64,000 nt of DNA from Corynebacterium sp. P3-F1 (GTDB lineage Bacteria > Actinomycetota > Actinomycetes > Mycobacteriales > Mycobacteriaceae), in NCBI RefSeq assembly GCF_030503635.1, contig NZ_CP129965.1, positions 1,364,001-1,428,000 of the forward strand. The letters are read 5' to 3'. Made by a program: the position numbers and the translations under genes. The notes under the pieces were generated by a model. That model ran no database searches. It was not told the DNA's origin and saw nothing but the letters and a program-made list of their open reading frames with translations. This document shows, in pieces, positions 53,139-61,567 of the stretch (its first letter is position 1; every line of letters starts with the position of its first letter).

Positions 53139-53822
53139 TTAGCGGGCGCGGCGCGCCAAGTGCTCGGTGTCGACGATGAGGACGGATTTGCCTTCGAGGC
53201 GGATCCAACCGCGCTGGGCGAAAGTGGCGAGGGCTTTGTTCACGGTCTCGCGGGAGGCGCCGACAAGCTGGGCGATTTCTTCCTGGGTCAGGTCGTGGTT
53301 GACGCGCAGGCCGGAGCCTTCTTGGGTGCCGAAGCGGTTGGCCAGCTGTAGCAGGGTCTTGGCAACGCGTCCGGGAACATCGGTGAAGATGAGATCTGCG
53401 AGCGATGCATTGGTGCGGCGGAGCCGGCGTGCGAGGACGCGGAGGAGCTGCTGGGAGATCTCGGGGTGGTCGTTGATCCACGTGCGGAGCATCTCGGAGT
53501 CCATGGTGGCGGCTTCGACTTCGGTGACGCAGACGGCGGAGGAGGTGCGTGGACCCGGGTCGAAGATAGATAGTTCGCCGAACATGTCGGACGGCCCCAT
53601 CACGGAAAGGAGGTTTTCGCGGCCGTCGGGAGCGTGGCGGGCGAGCTTCACTTTGCCTTCGATGATGATGTAGAGGGTGTCGCCGGGTTCGCCTTCGTCG
53701 AAGATAGTGGTTCCGCGGGGGAATGACTCCGTCTGCATTTGTGAGATCAGGTTGACCACGGCGTCGGGGTCAACACCTTGGAAGATCCCAGCGCGGGCGA
53801 GTGTTTCCTGCACGCTTTGCAT
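53139..53822 (-). CDS. glxR: CRP/FNR-type global regulator GlxR
   Basis: 227 aa. cAMP-binding domain (1-115: [64 protein letters not shown]) with the FGELS and R-TS residues of the phosphate cassette, a long dimer helix, and the [33 protein letters not shown]. Corynebacterial cAMP receptor protein, controlling a very large regulon. Sequence is nearly that of C. glutamicum as I recall it. An autoregulatory site lies 26 nt upstream of the start. Confidence 0.97.
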   Translation of the reverse strand: MQSVQETLARAGIFQGVDPDAVVNLISQMQTESFPRGTTIFDEGEPGDTLYIIIEGKVKLARHAPDGRENLLSVMGPSDMFGELSIFDPGPRTSSAVCVTEVEAATMDSEMLRTWINDHPEISQQLLRVLARRLRRTNASLADLIFTDVPGRVAKTLLQLANRFGTQEGSGLRVNHDLTQEEIAQLVGASRETVNKALATFAQRGWIRLEGKSVLIVDTEHLARRAR

Positions 53823-53847
53823 CGAGGCTCCTTGTCGTTGTAGGCCG

Positions 53848-53863
53848 TGTGGAGTTGGTCACC
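53848..53863 (-). promoter_or_regulatory. Predicted GlxR binding site (autoregulation)
   Basis: TGTGGAGTTGGTCACC matches the GlxR consensus TGTGA-N6-TCACA with mismatches at its outer bases, upstream of glxR itself. Confidence 0.55.
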
Positions 53864-53982
53864 GGAGTGGCAGCTCGCGGGCCATGTCACAACTGCCTAC
53901 ATTATCATCTCGGATCGGTCTGGCTGCCGTCGATGAGAAGCGTGACTGCCCGGGGATGAATCACCGTTGGGTGCGCCGTCGT

Positions 53983-54090
53983 TCATTGTTGCGTCTCGGC
54001 ATGGACGACGGCGGTTTCGAGCCGTTCCATGCTGACGAGAAAGACGGCGAGGAACACGGGCGCGAGTAGCGCGAGGAGAATGCTCACCAT
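53983..54090 (-). CDS. 35-aa predicted membrane mini-protein divergent from nth
   Basis: ATG GTG AGC... encodes one hydrophobic helix ([18 protein letters not shown]) and then a short charged tail ([15 protein letters not shown]) with stop TGA. It has no ribosome site, but a TATAGT box lies 8 nt before the ATG. That fits a leaderless gene. The plus-strand reading of the same bases looks like a shadow. No family recognised; comparable single-helix proteins are frequent in corynebacteria. Confidence 0.5.
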   Translation of the reverse strand: MVSILLALLAPVFLAVFLVSMERLETAVVHAETQQ

Positions 54091-54098
54091 ACTGGCTC

Positions 54099-54106
54099 AC
54101 TATAGT
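54099..54106. promoter_or_regulatory. Palindromic -10 box ACTATAGT serving nth and the mini-protein
   Basis: TATAGT ends 7 nt before the nth ATG on the plus strand, and the complement also reads TATAGT, 8 nt before the minus-strand ATG at 54090. It can direct both leaderless transcripts. Confidence 0.6.
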
Positions 54107-54113
54107 GGACTGC

Positions 54114-54914
54114 ATGTCTGGTTCTGGTTCGACGACGCCTCAGCGGTTTCGCCGTCCGGGTTCGCATCCGGCTGCTAGGGGGACGGAGACGGCGTTGGGG
54201 CTCACGCGTCGTGCGAGGCGGATCAATAGGACGTTGGCGGTGGCGTTTCCGGACGCGCATGCAGAGTTGTTGGATTTCACGACGCCGCTCGAGTTGCTGA
54301 TGGCCACCATGTTGAGTGCCCAGACGACAGATGTCCGGGTCAATCAGGTCACCCCGACGCTTTTCGCACGCTTTTCGACGGCCGCGGCTTACGCCGCGGC
54401 TGACCCCGCCGAGCTGGAGGAGATTATTAAACCGGTGGGGTTTTATCGCGCGAAGGCGGGCCATTTGAAGGGGATCGGCGAGAAGCTGGTGGCGGATTTC
54501 GGGGGCGAGGTTCCGGTGGCGGTCGAGGACTTGGTGACGTTGCCGGGTGTCGGGCGGAAGACTGCCCATGTGGTGCGGGGGAATGCTTTCGGTTTGCCGG
54601 GGTTGACGGTGGATACGCATTTTCAGCGTTTAGTGCACCGGCTGGGGCTCACGGATGAGAAGGATCCTGTGGCGATCGAGAAAGCGGTGGGGGAGTTGAT
54701 CGAGAAGTCGGAGTGGACGATGTTTTCCCACCGCCTTATTTTCTGTGGCCGCCGGGTGTGCCATGCGCGGAAGGCGGCGTGTGGTGCGTGCCCGTTGGCG
54801 TACGATTGCCCGTCGTTTGGCCGAGTTGGCCCGATTGAGTGGCAGGACGCGGAGAGACTGGTCACTGGGCCGGAGCGTGACCATATCCTCGCAATGGTTG
54901 GAGATGGTGCGTAG
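54114..54914 (+). CDS. nth: Endonuclease III
   Basis: 266 aa. HhH-GPD fold with [19 protein letters not shown] (catalytic Lys) and [17 protein letters not shown] (catalytic Asp). The [4Fe-4S] cluster is C-x6-C-x2-C-x5-C in [18 protein letters not shown]. An N-terminal extension (about 30 residues) precedes the fold. Start at the ATG of MSGSGSTTP; the GTG nine bases upstream is not needed. DNA base excision repair. Overlaps the TlpA-like gene start by one base (TAGTG). Confidence 0.95.
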   Translation: MSGSGSTTPQRFRRPGSHPAARGTETALGLTRRARRINRTLAVAFPDAHAELLDFTTPLELLMATMLSAQTTDVRVNQVTPTLFARFSTAAAYAAADPAELEEIIKPVGFYRAKAGHLKGIGEKLVADFGGEVPVAVEDLVTLPGVGRKTAHVVRGNAFGLPGLTVDTHFQRLVHRLGLTDEKDPVAIEKAVGELIEKSEWTMFSHRLIFCGRRVCHARKAACGACPLAYDCPSFGRVGPIEWQDAERLVTGPERDHILAMVGDGA

Positions 54915-55606
54915 TGAGGAAGCAGGTTTGGGCGAGCGTTGCTGTGCTTGTTGCGGTGACGGTCGTGGTTGTCGCGGCGGCGGTGTGGATGCTTCGGTCC
55001 GGAGAGTCGACGCAGTCCGAGCCCGAGCAGTCCGTGAATAATACGGGGGATTCCGCTGACTTCGAGCAGACGGAGGCAGCGGTGCAGCGGCGCCCGGATT
55101 GCCCGGGTCAGACTGTTGGGGGCGTGGAGCTGCCGTGTCTCGGGGGAGGGGACAGCGGCGCGCAGAATAACGGTGCCGATCACAAAGGAGCGGACCGCGT
55201 CGGCGCTGATCGCATCACTGTCGCCAACGTGTGGGCGTGGTGGTGCGAGCCGTGCCGGGCGGAATTGCCGGCGCTGGACGAGTTCGCGCGTGAGCATCCC
55301 GAATACACGGTGGTCGGCGTGCATGCCGACACGAACGCGGCGAACGGAGCGGCATTGCTCAATGATCTCGGAATGGAGCTGCCTAGCTACCAGGACAGCA
55401 GCAACGCCTTCGCCGGAACGCTGGGGTTGCCGGGGGTCGTTCCTGTCACTGTGGTCTTCCGGGGGAAGAGAAGGTGGGGGTTTTGGGGAGGGGCTTTTCG
55501 TCGTCAAGCGAGATTGCGCGAGCTGTCGAGGGGGTGCTGTAGATGGCGTTGTGGCTGGAAGAACTGGCGGGCGTGCTCTCTGCGCCGGGCAACGCGTCGC
55601 TGGTGA
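54914..55606 (+). CDS. TlpA-like thiol-disulfide protein, frameshifted near the C-terminus
   Basis: GTG start at 54914. Signal/anchor helix (VWASVAVLVAVTVVVVAAAVW), a low-complexity linker, then a thioredoxin fold with TVANVWAWWCEPCRAELPAL (active-site CEPC), HADTNAANG and LGLPGVVPVTVVFRG. After this point the frame becomes Arg/Trp/Cys-rich nonsense to 55606. One extra G in the G5 run at 55461-55465 would restore EEKVGVLGRGFSSSSEIA..., with a stop at 55540-55542, directly abutting the NUDIX ATG. So the real gene is probably 54914-55542. The lesion may be a homopolymer sequencing error. Confidence 0.8.
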   Translation: MRKQVWASVAVLVAVTVVVVAAAVWMLRSGESTQSEPEQSVNNTGDSADFEQTEAAVQRRPDCPGQTVGGVELPCLGGGDSGAQNNGADHKGADRVGADRITVANVWAWWCEPCRAELPALDEFAREHPEYTVVGVHADTNAANGAALLNDLGMELPSYQDSSNAFAGTLGLPGVVPVTVVFRGKRRWGFWGGAFRRQARLRELSRGCCRWRCGWKNWRACSLRRATRRW

Positions 55607-56229
55607 ACACGATGCAGGGGCACATGCGGCTGGTGTCGCGGAAATCTCGCAAGTCGGCGGTGCTGATGTGTTTTACGGGTGACGCGCACGCGGCGGATCT
55701 GCCTGATGATGCGCAGATTCTGCTGACCCACCGAGCGCCCACGTTGCGGAACCACTCGGGTCAAATGGCGTTTCCCGGCGGGCGCCTGGAACCTGAGGAC
55801 GGCGGCCCCGTCGATGCTGCTCTGCGCGAAGCTAATGAGGAAACGGGTCTGGATCCCGCGCGCGTGCAGACATTGGCTGTGCTTGAACCAATCGGCGTGG
55901 GGCCGTCCGGCTACCCGGTGAATCCTGTGCTCGCGTACGCGGAGAACCCTGGTGATGTGTGGTGCGCGAGCCCGGAGGAAAATGACGACGTCTTCTTCGT
56001 GGACCTTGCGCAACTCATCGATCCAGCTAATCGCTTCCGTGTCACGCGGTTGGGATGGTCGGGCCCGGCTTTCGATGTCAACGGTTACCTCGTGTGGGGT
56101 TTCACCGCGTCGTTGCTTGCGGTGATGATCCGCGAAGCCGGCTGGGAAGAGTCGTGGGAGCACAAGGAACCGATTGATCTGCGTAAAGCGCTGCACGCGT
56201 CGCGCAACGGCGAGGGACATGAGGTTTAG
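55543..56229 (+). CDS. NUDIX hydrolase (CoA pyrophosphatase-like)
   Basis: 228 aa. Nudix box GGRLEPEDGGPVDAALREANEETGLD and upstream ILLTHRAPTLRNHSGQMAFPGG, the motif of the CoA pyrophosphatase (NUDT7/UPF0035) group. The C-terminus carries a conserved NGYLVWGFTA. Starts directly after the restored TlpA stop. Confidence 0.93.
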   Translation: MALWLEELAGVLSAPGNASLVNTMQGHMRLVSRKSRKSAVLMCFTGDAHAADLPDDAQILLTHRAPTLRNHSGQMAFPGGRLEPEDGGPVDAALREANEETGLDPARVQTLAVLEPIGVGPSGYPVNPVLAYAENPGDVWCASPEENDDVFFVDLAQLIDPANRFRVTRLGWSGPAFDVNGYLVWGFTASLLAVMIREAGWEESWEHKEPIDLRKALHASRNGEGHEV

Positions 56230-56256
56230 ACTCCGCGGCGCGTAGGGTGACCTTCC

Positions 56257-57441
56257 GTGACTGCTCTCATCATCGACCTTGCGCTTGTGGTGCTATTCGC
56301 GGCGGCGCTGGCGGGTGGTTGGCGTCAAGGAGCGTTTTCTGCCGGATTCGCAGCGGTGGGGGTCACGGCGGGTCTCGTGGTGGGGCTCGGCGCGGCGGGG
56401 CTGTTGATGCGGGTATCGGAAAGCACGAATATGCGTGTGCTCCTGCTTCTCGCGACGGTGGTGCTGTTTGTGGGCGCAGGCAATATCGTCGGTGCGACTG
56501 TCGGTTCGGCGTTGCGGGAAGGACTGCGGTCGAAGGCGACGCTGCGGTGGGATTCGCTCGTGGGTTCGCTGTTGCAGCTGTTGATGGCGGTTGTTGTGAT
56601 GTGGCTCGTGGCTGTGCCCGTCGCCGCCAATGTCGGTGGCCCATTCGGTAGCGCGATCCGTAGTTCGCGGGTGCTCGGCGCGATCGATAGTGCGGTTCCG
56701 GATTGGGGTAACAAGCTGCCTACGCACATTGCGCGGCTTATCGACGTCACCGGCCTGCCCCCATTGGTGTCCCCTTTCCAAGGAGACGGCGCTGAGGTGG
56801 AGGAGCCGGACCCCGGCATCGTCAACCAGGAGGTTGTGGAAGCTGTGCGCCCCAGTGTCGTGCATGTGCTGGGGGACGCGGAAAGCTGCCGCCGGCGTTT
56901 GTCGGGGTCCGGGTTCGTCTCTGCGCCCGACTACGTGGTGACGAATGCGCATGTCGTTGCTGGCACCGAAACGGTGCAGCTGGACACCGTGCTGGGGTTG
57001 AAGCAGGCAAGCGTGGTGCTGTACGACCCGGAGGTGGATATCGCGGTGCTACACGTGCCCGATCTGGGGCTTGAGCCACTGCGGAAAGCAGCCGGAGCTG
57101 CGCGCAGCGGGGATAGTGCCATGGTAATGGGCTTTCCCGGCAACGGTCCGTTCACAGTCTCGCCGGTGCGTGTGCGTGAGCGCCTGAATATTTCGGGGCC
57201 GGACATCTACGCCACCGGCCGCACCGAGCGCGAGGCGTTCACGCTGCGCGGGTCGATCCGGCAGGGCAATTCCGGCGGGCCGTTGGTTTCCGGGGCAGGG
57301 GAGGTACTCGGGGTCGTCTTCGGCACAGCGGTGGATGGGAGCGACACGGGGTATGCCCTCACCATTCCGCAAATGGACGAGGTCGTTGGGGATTATGTCG
57401 GGCTGACGAAGCAGGTAGATACCAAGGGCTGCGTGTCCTAG
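56257..57441 (+). CDS. marP: MarP-type membrane serine protease
   Basis: 394 aa. An N-terminal four-helix CvpA-like domain (1-155), then a trypsin-like protease: His in YVVTNAHVVAG, Asp in YDPEVDIAVLHV and Ser in RQGNSGGPL. Cysteines near ESCRRRL and at the end KGCVS could form the disulfide seen in M. tuberculosis MarP. Envelope protease for acid and oxidative stress. GTG start. The stop falls within the period-10 repeats. Confidence 0.94.
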   Translation: MTALIIDLALVVLFAAALAGGWRQGAFSAGFAAVGVTAGLVVGLGAAGLLMRVSESTNMRVLLLLATVVLFVGAGNIVGATVGSALREGLRSKATLRWDSLVGSLLQLLMAVVVMWLVAVPVAANVGGPFGSAIRSSRVLGAIDSAVPDWGNKLPTHIARLIDVTGLPPLVSPFQGDGAEVEEPDPGIVNQEVVEAVRPSVVHVLGDAESCRRRLSGSGFVSAPDYVVTNAHVVAGTETVQLDTVLGLKQASVVLYDPEVDIAVLHVPDLGLEPLRKAAGAARSGDSAMVMGFPGNGPFTVSPVRVRERLNISGPDIYATGRTEREAFTLRGSIRQGNSGGPLVSGAGEVLGVVFGTAVDGSDTGYALTIPQMDEVVGDYVGLTKQVDTKGCVS

Positions 57442-57511
57442 CACGTCCCAACACGGTCCCAGTTTGTCCCAGTGCGTCCCAGCACGTCCCAGTGTGTGTC
57501 CCAGCACGTCT
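57439..57511. repeat. Period-10 tandem repeats (N4-GTCCCA) between marP and the hydrolase
   Basis: Seven units of 10 nt ending GTCCC or similar (57441-57510) with variable first four bases: GCAC, ACAC, AGTT, AGTG, AGCA, AGTG, AGCA. The two genes converge here. It includes the marP stop codon. Confidence 0.75.
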
Positions 57512-57520
57512 TAGCGAACT

Positions 57521-58423
57521 CTAGCGCAGAAACGACACGAGTTGATCCACGAATCCGTCTGGGTTCTCGATGTGTGGGAGATTCTTCGTGCTGGGGATCG
57601 AGGCGATGACGGGGGCGCGGGTCAGGCGCCGGGCGGATGCGGCGTCGATGTCCCTCCACAGGGTCTGGGAGGGGTGGATGAGGAGCGCGGGGGCATCGAC
57701 GAGCGTGGTGCTGGTACGCGGTGACGCGGTGAGCAACCGTGTGTTGCGCACGATTCCGCGCAGGGCGTTGTCGATGCGCGCGGCGCGCACCCGCAGGCGC
57801 AATGTCTCCTCGAATTCCGGCGTGTCCGCGAATTCAGGGTGGGTGTTGAGGGCCAGCTCGCGGCGCCACACGCGGGGAATGAGCGGTGCGCACCTGTGGT
57901 GGAACCAGAGCGGCAGCCGTCCGACAGTGACCCGCGTAAGCATGAAGATTAACTCCCACGGGCGGGTGCGCATGTGTCGGCGAAGGTCGGCTGGATGGGC
58001 AGCGGAAACGGTGATGAGGCTGGCCGCCCGGCCGGGATAGGTGGACGCGTGCACCCACGCAAGTGCGCCGCCGGTGTCGTGGCCGACGATGTGGGCGCGG
58101 TTGTGGCCGAGCGCGGAGATGATGCCGTCGATATCACCTGCGGCGATGAGGGCGGGATCCCCGGCGCGGGCCGGTGGTTTGTCCGACATGCCGTAACCGC
58201 GCATGTCTACCGCCGCGACGTGGAAGCCGTGGGCTGCAAGCGGCGCGATGACGTGCCGGAAATCCAGCCACGCCCCGAATGTGCCGTGTACCAGCAGGAT
58301 CAGCGGGTCTCCCGGATCGCCAGCGACGGCGGAATGGAGGCGGATACCGCGCGTATGCAGCAGGACGTGCTCGAATGGACCGTCAAGCGCGACAGCTTTC
58401 GGGGAGACGGGGTGAGTACTCAT
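57521..58423 (-). CDS. Alpha/beta-hydrolase, epoxide hydrolase-like
   Basis: 300 aa. LLVHGTFGAWLDFRHV (oxyanion loop), nucleophile motif HIVGHDTGGALAW with Asp in place of Ser, as in epoxide hydrolases and haloalkane dehalogenases, then VRNTRLL and catalytic His in NLPHIENP. RGYGMSDKPP is typical. Start at the ATG of MSTHPVSP. Substrate unknown. Confidence 0.9.
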   Translation of the reverse strand: MSTHPVSPKAVALDGPFEHVLLHTRGIRLHSAVAGDPGDPLILLVHGTFGAWLDFRHVIAPLAAHGFHVAAVDMRGYGMSDKPPARAGDPALIAAGDIDGIISALGHNRAHIVGHDTGGALAWVHASTYPGRAASLITVSAAHPADLRRHMRTRPWELIFMLTRVTVGRLPLWFHHRCAPLIPRVWRRELALNTHPEFADTPEFEETLRLRVRAARIDNALRGIVRNTRLLTASPRTSTTLVDAPALLIHPSQTLWRDIDAASARRLTRAPVIASIPSTKNLPHIENPDGFVDQLVSFLR

Positions 58424-58517
58424 AGCTGGAAAAGCGCCCCGGGCGCAGTGCCGTGGGCGCTTTGGTGTGCGCATTGTGCGGAGTGCGCCCGCGGAATGCG
58501 GGCTTCGCGCTCAGTTC

Positions 58518-59081
58518 CTAGTTGGCCTTTGTGGAGCCGCCGGCAGCACGTCCGGGAACGGTGGTGCCGGTGCCGTAGGAGGTGTAGAGCTCCGAGGTGT
58601 CCTTCTCCAGGTTCTTCTGGGCCTGGCCCGGGACGAGGTTCTTCAGTTCGTTGACGGACTCGATGGTCTTCTCCGGTTTGCCCATGGCCTTGAAGCGCTT
58701 GATGCCGACGAGGGCGAGGATGCCGGCGGTGATGAGCATGAGCAGGAAGACGATGCCGAAGCCCCAGGCGTCGTTTGTCCAGATGGCGATCAGTTTGGCC
58801 AGGAAGAAGAAAAAGAAGAACGAGGAGAACGCTGCCACGACACCTGCGACACCGAGGAGGCCGCCGCCGACGGCTGCCTTCTTAGCTTCGCCGACAACCT
58901 CGGTCTTGGCCAGCTCGATTTCGCTGCGGACCAGGCTGGACACCTGCTCAGTCGCGTTGGACACCAGGGTGCCCAGGGAGTCGCTGCCCGGCTGCGTGAC
59001 ATCCGTGTCGCGGAGCGGGATGGAGTCGACCTTCGCCTTGTAGCTGGTCGACCCGCTGGTGTAGAGACCCTTGTCGCTCAT
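58518..59081 (-). CDS. DUF1469 (Actinobacterial holin-X type) membrane protein
   Basis: 187 aa. Pfam-like phage holin family name, but a chromosomal actinobacterial membrane protein: SLVRSEIELAKTEVVGEAKKA precedes two helices (LLGVAGVVAAFSSFFFFFFLAKLIAIW with six Phe; GIVFLLMLITAGILALVGI). The C-terminal tail binds nothing known. It should not be read as evidence for a prophage. Confidence 0.9.
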   Translation of the reverse strand: MSDKGLYTSGSTSYKAKVDSIPLRDTDVTQPGSDSLGTLVSNATEQVSSLVRSEIELAKTEVVGEAKKAAVGGGLLGVAGVVAAFSSFFFFFFLAKLIAIWTNDAWGFGIVFLLMLITAGILALVGIKRFKAMGKPEKTIESVNELKNLVPGQAQKNLEKDTSELYTSYGTGTTVPGRAAGGSTKAN

Positions 59082-59160
59082 TTCTCAACCTTCCTCGATG
59101 CGCACCGCTTGCGCCGGTGTGTCGTCAGTTATAACCGATCTTATAGTAACGCACAGCACA

Positions 59161-59982
59161 CTATGCGGTGGTTCTGCCGGTGCCGCCGCGGCCTCGCTGC
59201 GCCAACCAGATGCCGAAGGCGGTCAGGGCGGTCACTGTGACCACTACGCCAGCGCCGATGCCGATCTCTTTGGCGCCAGGTGGGTTGAACAGGGGCTCGG
59301 GGTTTTTGAAGCTGCGAGTTTCCCAACCGTGCTCAACCGCGTGTTTTTTCAGGCCGCGTTCAGGGTTGACGGCGACGGGGTGGCCGACGAGGGCGAGCAT
59401 GGGGACGTCGGTAAGCGAATCTGAGTACGCGTAACTCGCGGCGAGGTCGTAGCCCCGCTTATCGACGAGCTCCCGCATCGCCTCCGCCTTCTGATCCCCT
59501 TTGAGGTAGCGGGTGATGGCACCGGTGAGTGCGCCGTCGACGATCTCGATTTCGGTGGCGACGATGGTGTCGATGCCTAGTTCGTCAGCAATGGGCTCGA
59601 CGAGCAGCGACGCCGATGCGGAGAGAATGACGATGTCGTGGCCCTGCTCGCGGTGCCAGTTGATGAGTTCGCGCGCTTCGCGGTAAATGGCGGGAGTGAC
59701 CACGGTGTTCATCGTGTCAGCGACGACGCGGCGCACGTCGCTGACCGGCCATCCCGCCACCATGTCGGCGAGGCGGTCGCGTGTTGCGTCCATTTTTGAG
59801 CTCGATTGGCCGTTGAGCATGTAGGACGTTTTAGTGAGGAAGAGCTCGAGTGCTTCGCTGCGGCTGATCATGCCGTTATCGAGGAAACCGCGGCCGAAGG
59901 CAAAAGCCGATGAGGTGGCGATGATTGTTTTGTCCAGGTCGAAAAACGCCGCCACGCGGTTTTTTGAGCCCGAATTTGTCAT
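59161..59982 (-). CDS. HAD-IB family phosphatase (SerB-like) with membrane anchor
   Basis: 273 aa. HAD motif I AAFFDLDKTIIATSS, motif II VILSASASLL, motif III KAEAMRELV, motif IV YSDSLTDVPML (DxxxD region). C-terminal helix (GAGVVVTVTALTAFGIWLAQRG). Related to the SerB2/Rv3661 group next to ssd in M. tuberculosis. Substrate is a phosphomonoester of unknown kind. The start is the ATG of MTNSGSKNR. Confidence 0.88.
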   Translation of the reverse strand: MTNSGSKNRVAAFFDLDKTIIATSSAFAFGRGFLDNGMISRSEALELFLTKTSYMLNGQSSSKMDATRDRLADMVAGWPVSDVRRVVADTMNTVVTPAIYREARELINWHREQGHDIVILSASASLLVEPIADELGIDTIVATEIEIVDGALTGAITRYLKGDQKAEAMRELVDKRGYDLAASYAYSDSLTDVPMLALVGHPVAVNPERGLKKHAVEHGWETRSFKNPEPLFNPPGAKEIGIGAGVVVTVTALTAFGIWLAQRGRGGTGRTTA

Positions 59983-60098
59983 GGGCAATAGCTTACGCCC
60001 GCTGCCCGGGGCGGGAGCTCGGTGAGAGATTGGGCATTCATTGTGATTTAGTCGTGGTGTCATTGTGTTCTGCTGTGGCGTTATGCCATAATTACTCG

Positions 60099-60204
60099 CG
60101 CACGGCCCCGATATACAGTGCGGCCGGCCCCGGCCCTACCCCCCCTTTGTGGCCGGGTTACGGCGGCCCGCGCACCCCCCGATAGCGCGGGCCGCCCCTT
60201 TTTC
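60099..60204 (+). ncRNA. 6C RNA (B11-type small RNA)
   Basis: Two hairpins, each with a cytosine-rich loop: CCCGGCC (60129-60135) with GGCCGGG (60151-60157) around a C7 loop, and GCGGCCCGCGC (60163-60173) with GCGCGGGCCGC (60185-60195) around a C6 loop, then CCCCTTTTT as terminator. Promoter-like TTGTGT (60063-60068), 18 nt, CATAAT (60087-60092). In M. tuberculosis the 6C RNA B11 lies at the same place between the HAD hydrolase and ssd. Ends are approximate. Confidence 0.85.
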
Positions 60205-60339
60205 TCTGCTAAAGGCTTGTTCTCTGTTGGAGGATCGTCTTTCTGGTTCCTGGCCGGAGGGGGTGCTGTGGCTATGTGAGTGACTTAGCCGCTGGTTTCG
60301 CAGCCGGATTCTTGCGGTTAGGCGGTTCTTTTCTCGGGG

Positions 60340-60389
60340 TTATCCACAGCGCGTTGGTGACGCGTCCGCTAAAACGGGGGTTATCCACA
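60340..60389 (+). promoter_or_regulatory. Two perfect DnaA boxes upstream of ssd
   Basis: TTATCCACA at 60340-60348 and 60381-60389, in the same orientation and 41 bp apart. Each is part of a longer direct repeat GGGGTTATCCACAG. No dnaA/dnaN or origin features are nearby, so a regulatory role is more likely than an origin. Confidence 0.7.
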
Positions 60390-60442
60390 GGTTCGCAGAG
60401 CGGTCCTTGAGTACGGCCCGTGTGTTCGGCGATGGTGAAGCC

Positions 60443-61567
60443 ATGACCAGCGATACTGCACCCATTCTCATCGCCGTCGGGGATGCGCTCTTGCACCCGG
60501 AGGCCACTCATCTCGCCGCGGCAACGGGCCGGCCGATCATCGATTCACAGGGGCCGGATGATTTCGTGCGCCATTATTCACGCGCGTTTGCGGTGTTCAT
60601 CGATACCGCTCGCGCATCCGACCTCGACCCTCTGCCTCGCCGTGACGGAGTATTCCTCGTGTGTTCTGAATCCAGCGAGGTGCCCGGGGAGGTGGACGGA
60701 GTCACGGATGCGTTCATTCTTCCCGCACAGGCCGCCGAGCTGTTGAAAGCTTTGGGCCGGTTAGCTCTCGCAGGGCCGCGGGAGCGGCACACACCCAGCG
60801 CGCAGGCAGCGGAGTCGGGAGGCAGACCGCGCGGGAGCAGGGCGGGCGACGGCGGTAGTGCGATCGGGTCCGTCGGTACGGTGCTGTCGTTCGTGGGTGC
60901 CGCAGGTGGCGCGGGGACATCGACGTTGGCTGCGTCCGTGGCGCGGGTGGCGTCGCCTGATGCGTACCCCGTGGTGGTGGATGCCCACCGCTATTCCGGC
61001 GGCTTGGACCTACTGCTGGGGGTGGAAGAAGTGGTCGGCGCACGGTGGGGTGACATCGACATCGGGGAAGGCAGCGTGGATAGGGCTCAACTGCGTCAAG
61101 CATTGCCGCGGACGACAGACGGAATTGCCGTCTTGACGGGAGCCCGCACCACAGTAGCCGCGGCGGCGGGGCAACCGGGTGGTCTGCCTGCGGATGTGGA
61201 CCGGGTGACCACGGTGTTGGGCGCAGACGGTCTCACCGTGGTGGACGCGCCGCCCGATGCGTTGCCGAACAGATGCGACCACGCGTTCATCGTCGTTCCG
61301 GCGGAGGTGCGGGCAGCTGCTTCTGCGGCGTTGATCAGCGCGGAGAGCCGTGCGACCAACACTCCGGTGTCACTGATTGTGCGTCGCCGGGGATGGTCGG
61401 GGATGAGCACTGCGGAAGTCGAGCGGGTTGCTGGTGCGGAAGTGGTCGCCGAGGTCAAGCACCTGTCGCGGTTGGTGCGTGAGACGGAGGTCGCCGGGCT
61501 CCCGATACGGCTGCCACGTTCACTCGCGGCGGCAGCCGAGGCAGTGCTGGAGGCAGCCAATGGATAA
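60443..61567 (+). CDS. ssd: Septum site-determining protein Ssd (CpaE-like)
   Basis: 374 aa. N-terminal receiver-like region, then a linker, then a MinD/ParA-like ATPase: FVGAAGGAGTSTLAASVARV (variant P-loop lacking the usual GKT Lys order) and VVDAHRYSGGLDLLLG. CpaE/Ssd proteins affect septum placement and pilus positioning. The ATG at 60443 is chosen; a frame from 60407 is also open. Overlaps tadA by 8 nt, so it heads the Flp pilus operon. Confidence 0.88.
   Translation: MTSDTAPILIAVGDALLHPEATHLAAATGRPIIDSQGPDDFVRHYSRAFAVFIDTARASDLDPLPRRDGVFLVCSESSEVPGEVDGVTDAFILPAQAAELLKALGRLALAGPRERHTPSAQAAESGGRPRGSRAGDGGSAIGSVGTVLSFVGAAGGAGTSTLAASVARVASPDAYPVVVDAHRYSGGLDLLLGVEEVVGARWGDIDIGEGSVDRAQLRQALPRTTDGIAVLTGARTTVAAAAGQPGGLPADVDRVTTVLGADGLTVVDAPPDALPNRCDHAFIVVPAEVRAAASAALISAESRATNTPVSLIVRRRGWSGMSTAEVERVAGAEVVAEVKHLSRLVRETEVAGLPIRLPRSLAAAAEAVLEAANG

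Noticed and set aside
53884..54069. Plus-strand 61-codon ORF between glxR and nth
   Set aside because: No ribosome site or helix, Arg-rich composition; the minus-strand 35-aa membrane ORF on the same bases is more gene-like.
57439..57511. Possible CRISPR array
   Set aside because: Units are only 10 nt, there are no 30-nt unique spacers and no cas genes nearby.
58518..59081. Holin as evidence of a prophage
   Set aside because: DUF1469 proteins are chromosomal membrane proteins in actinobacteria; no capsid, tail, lysin or integrase genes surround it.
60331..60395. Replication origin from the two DnaA boxes
   Set aside because: Only two boxes, no dnaA/dnaN, no AT-rich unwinding region. A regulatory site is more plausible.
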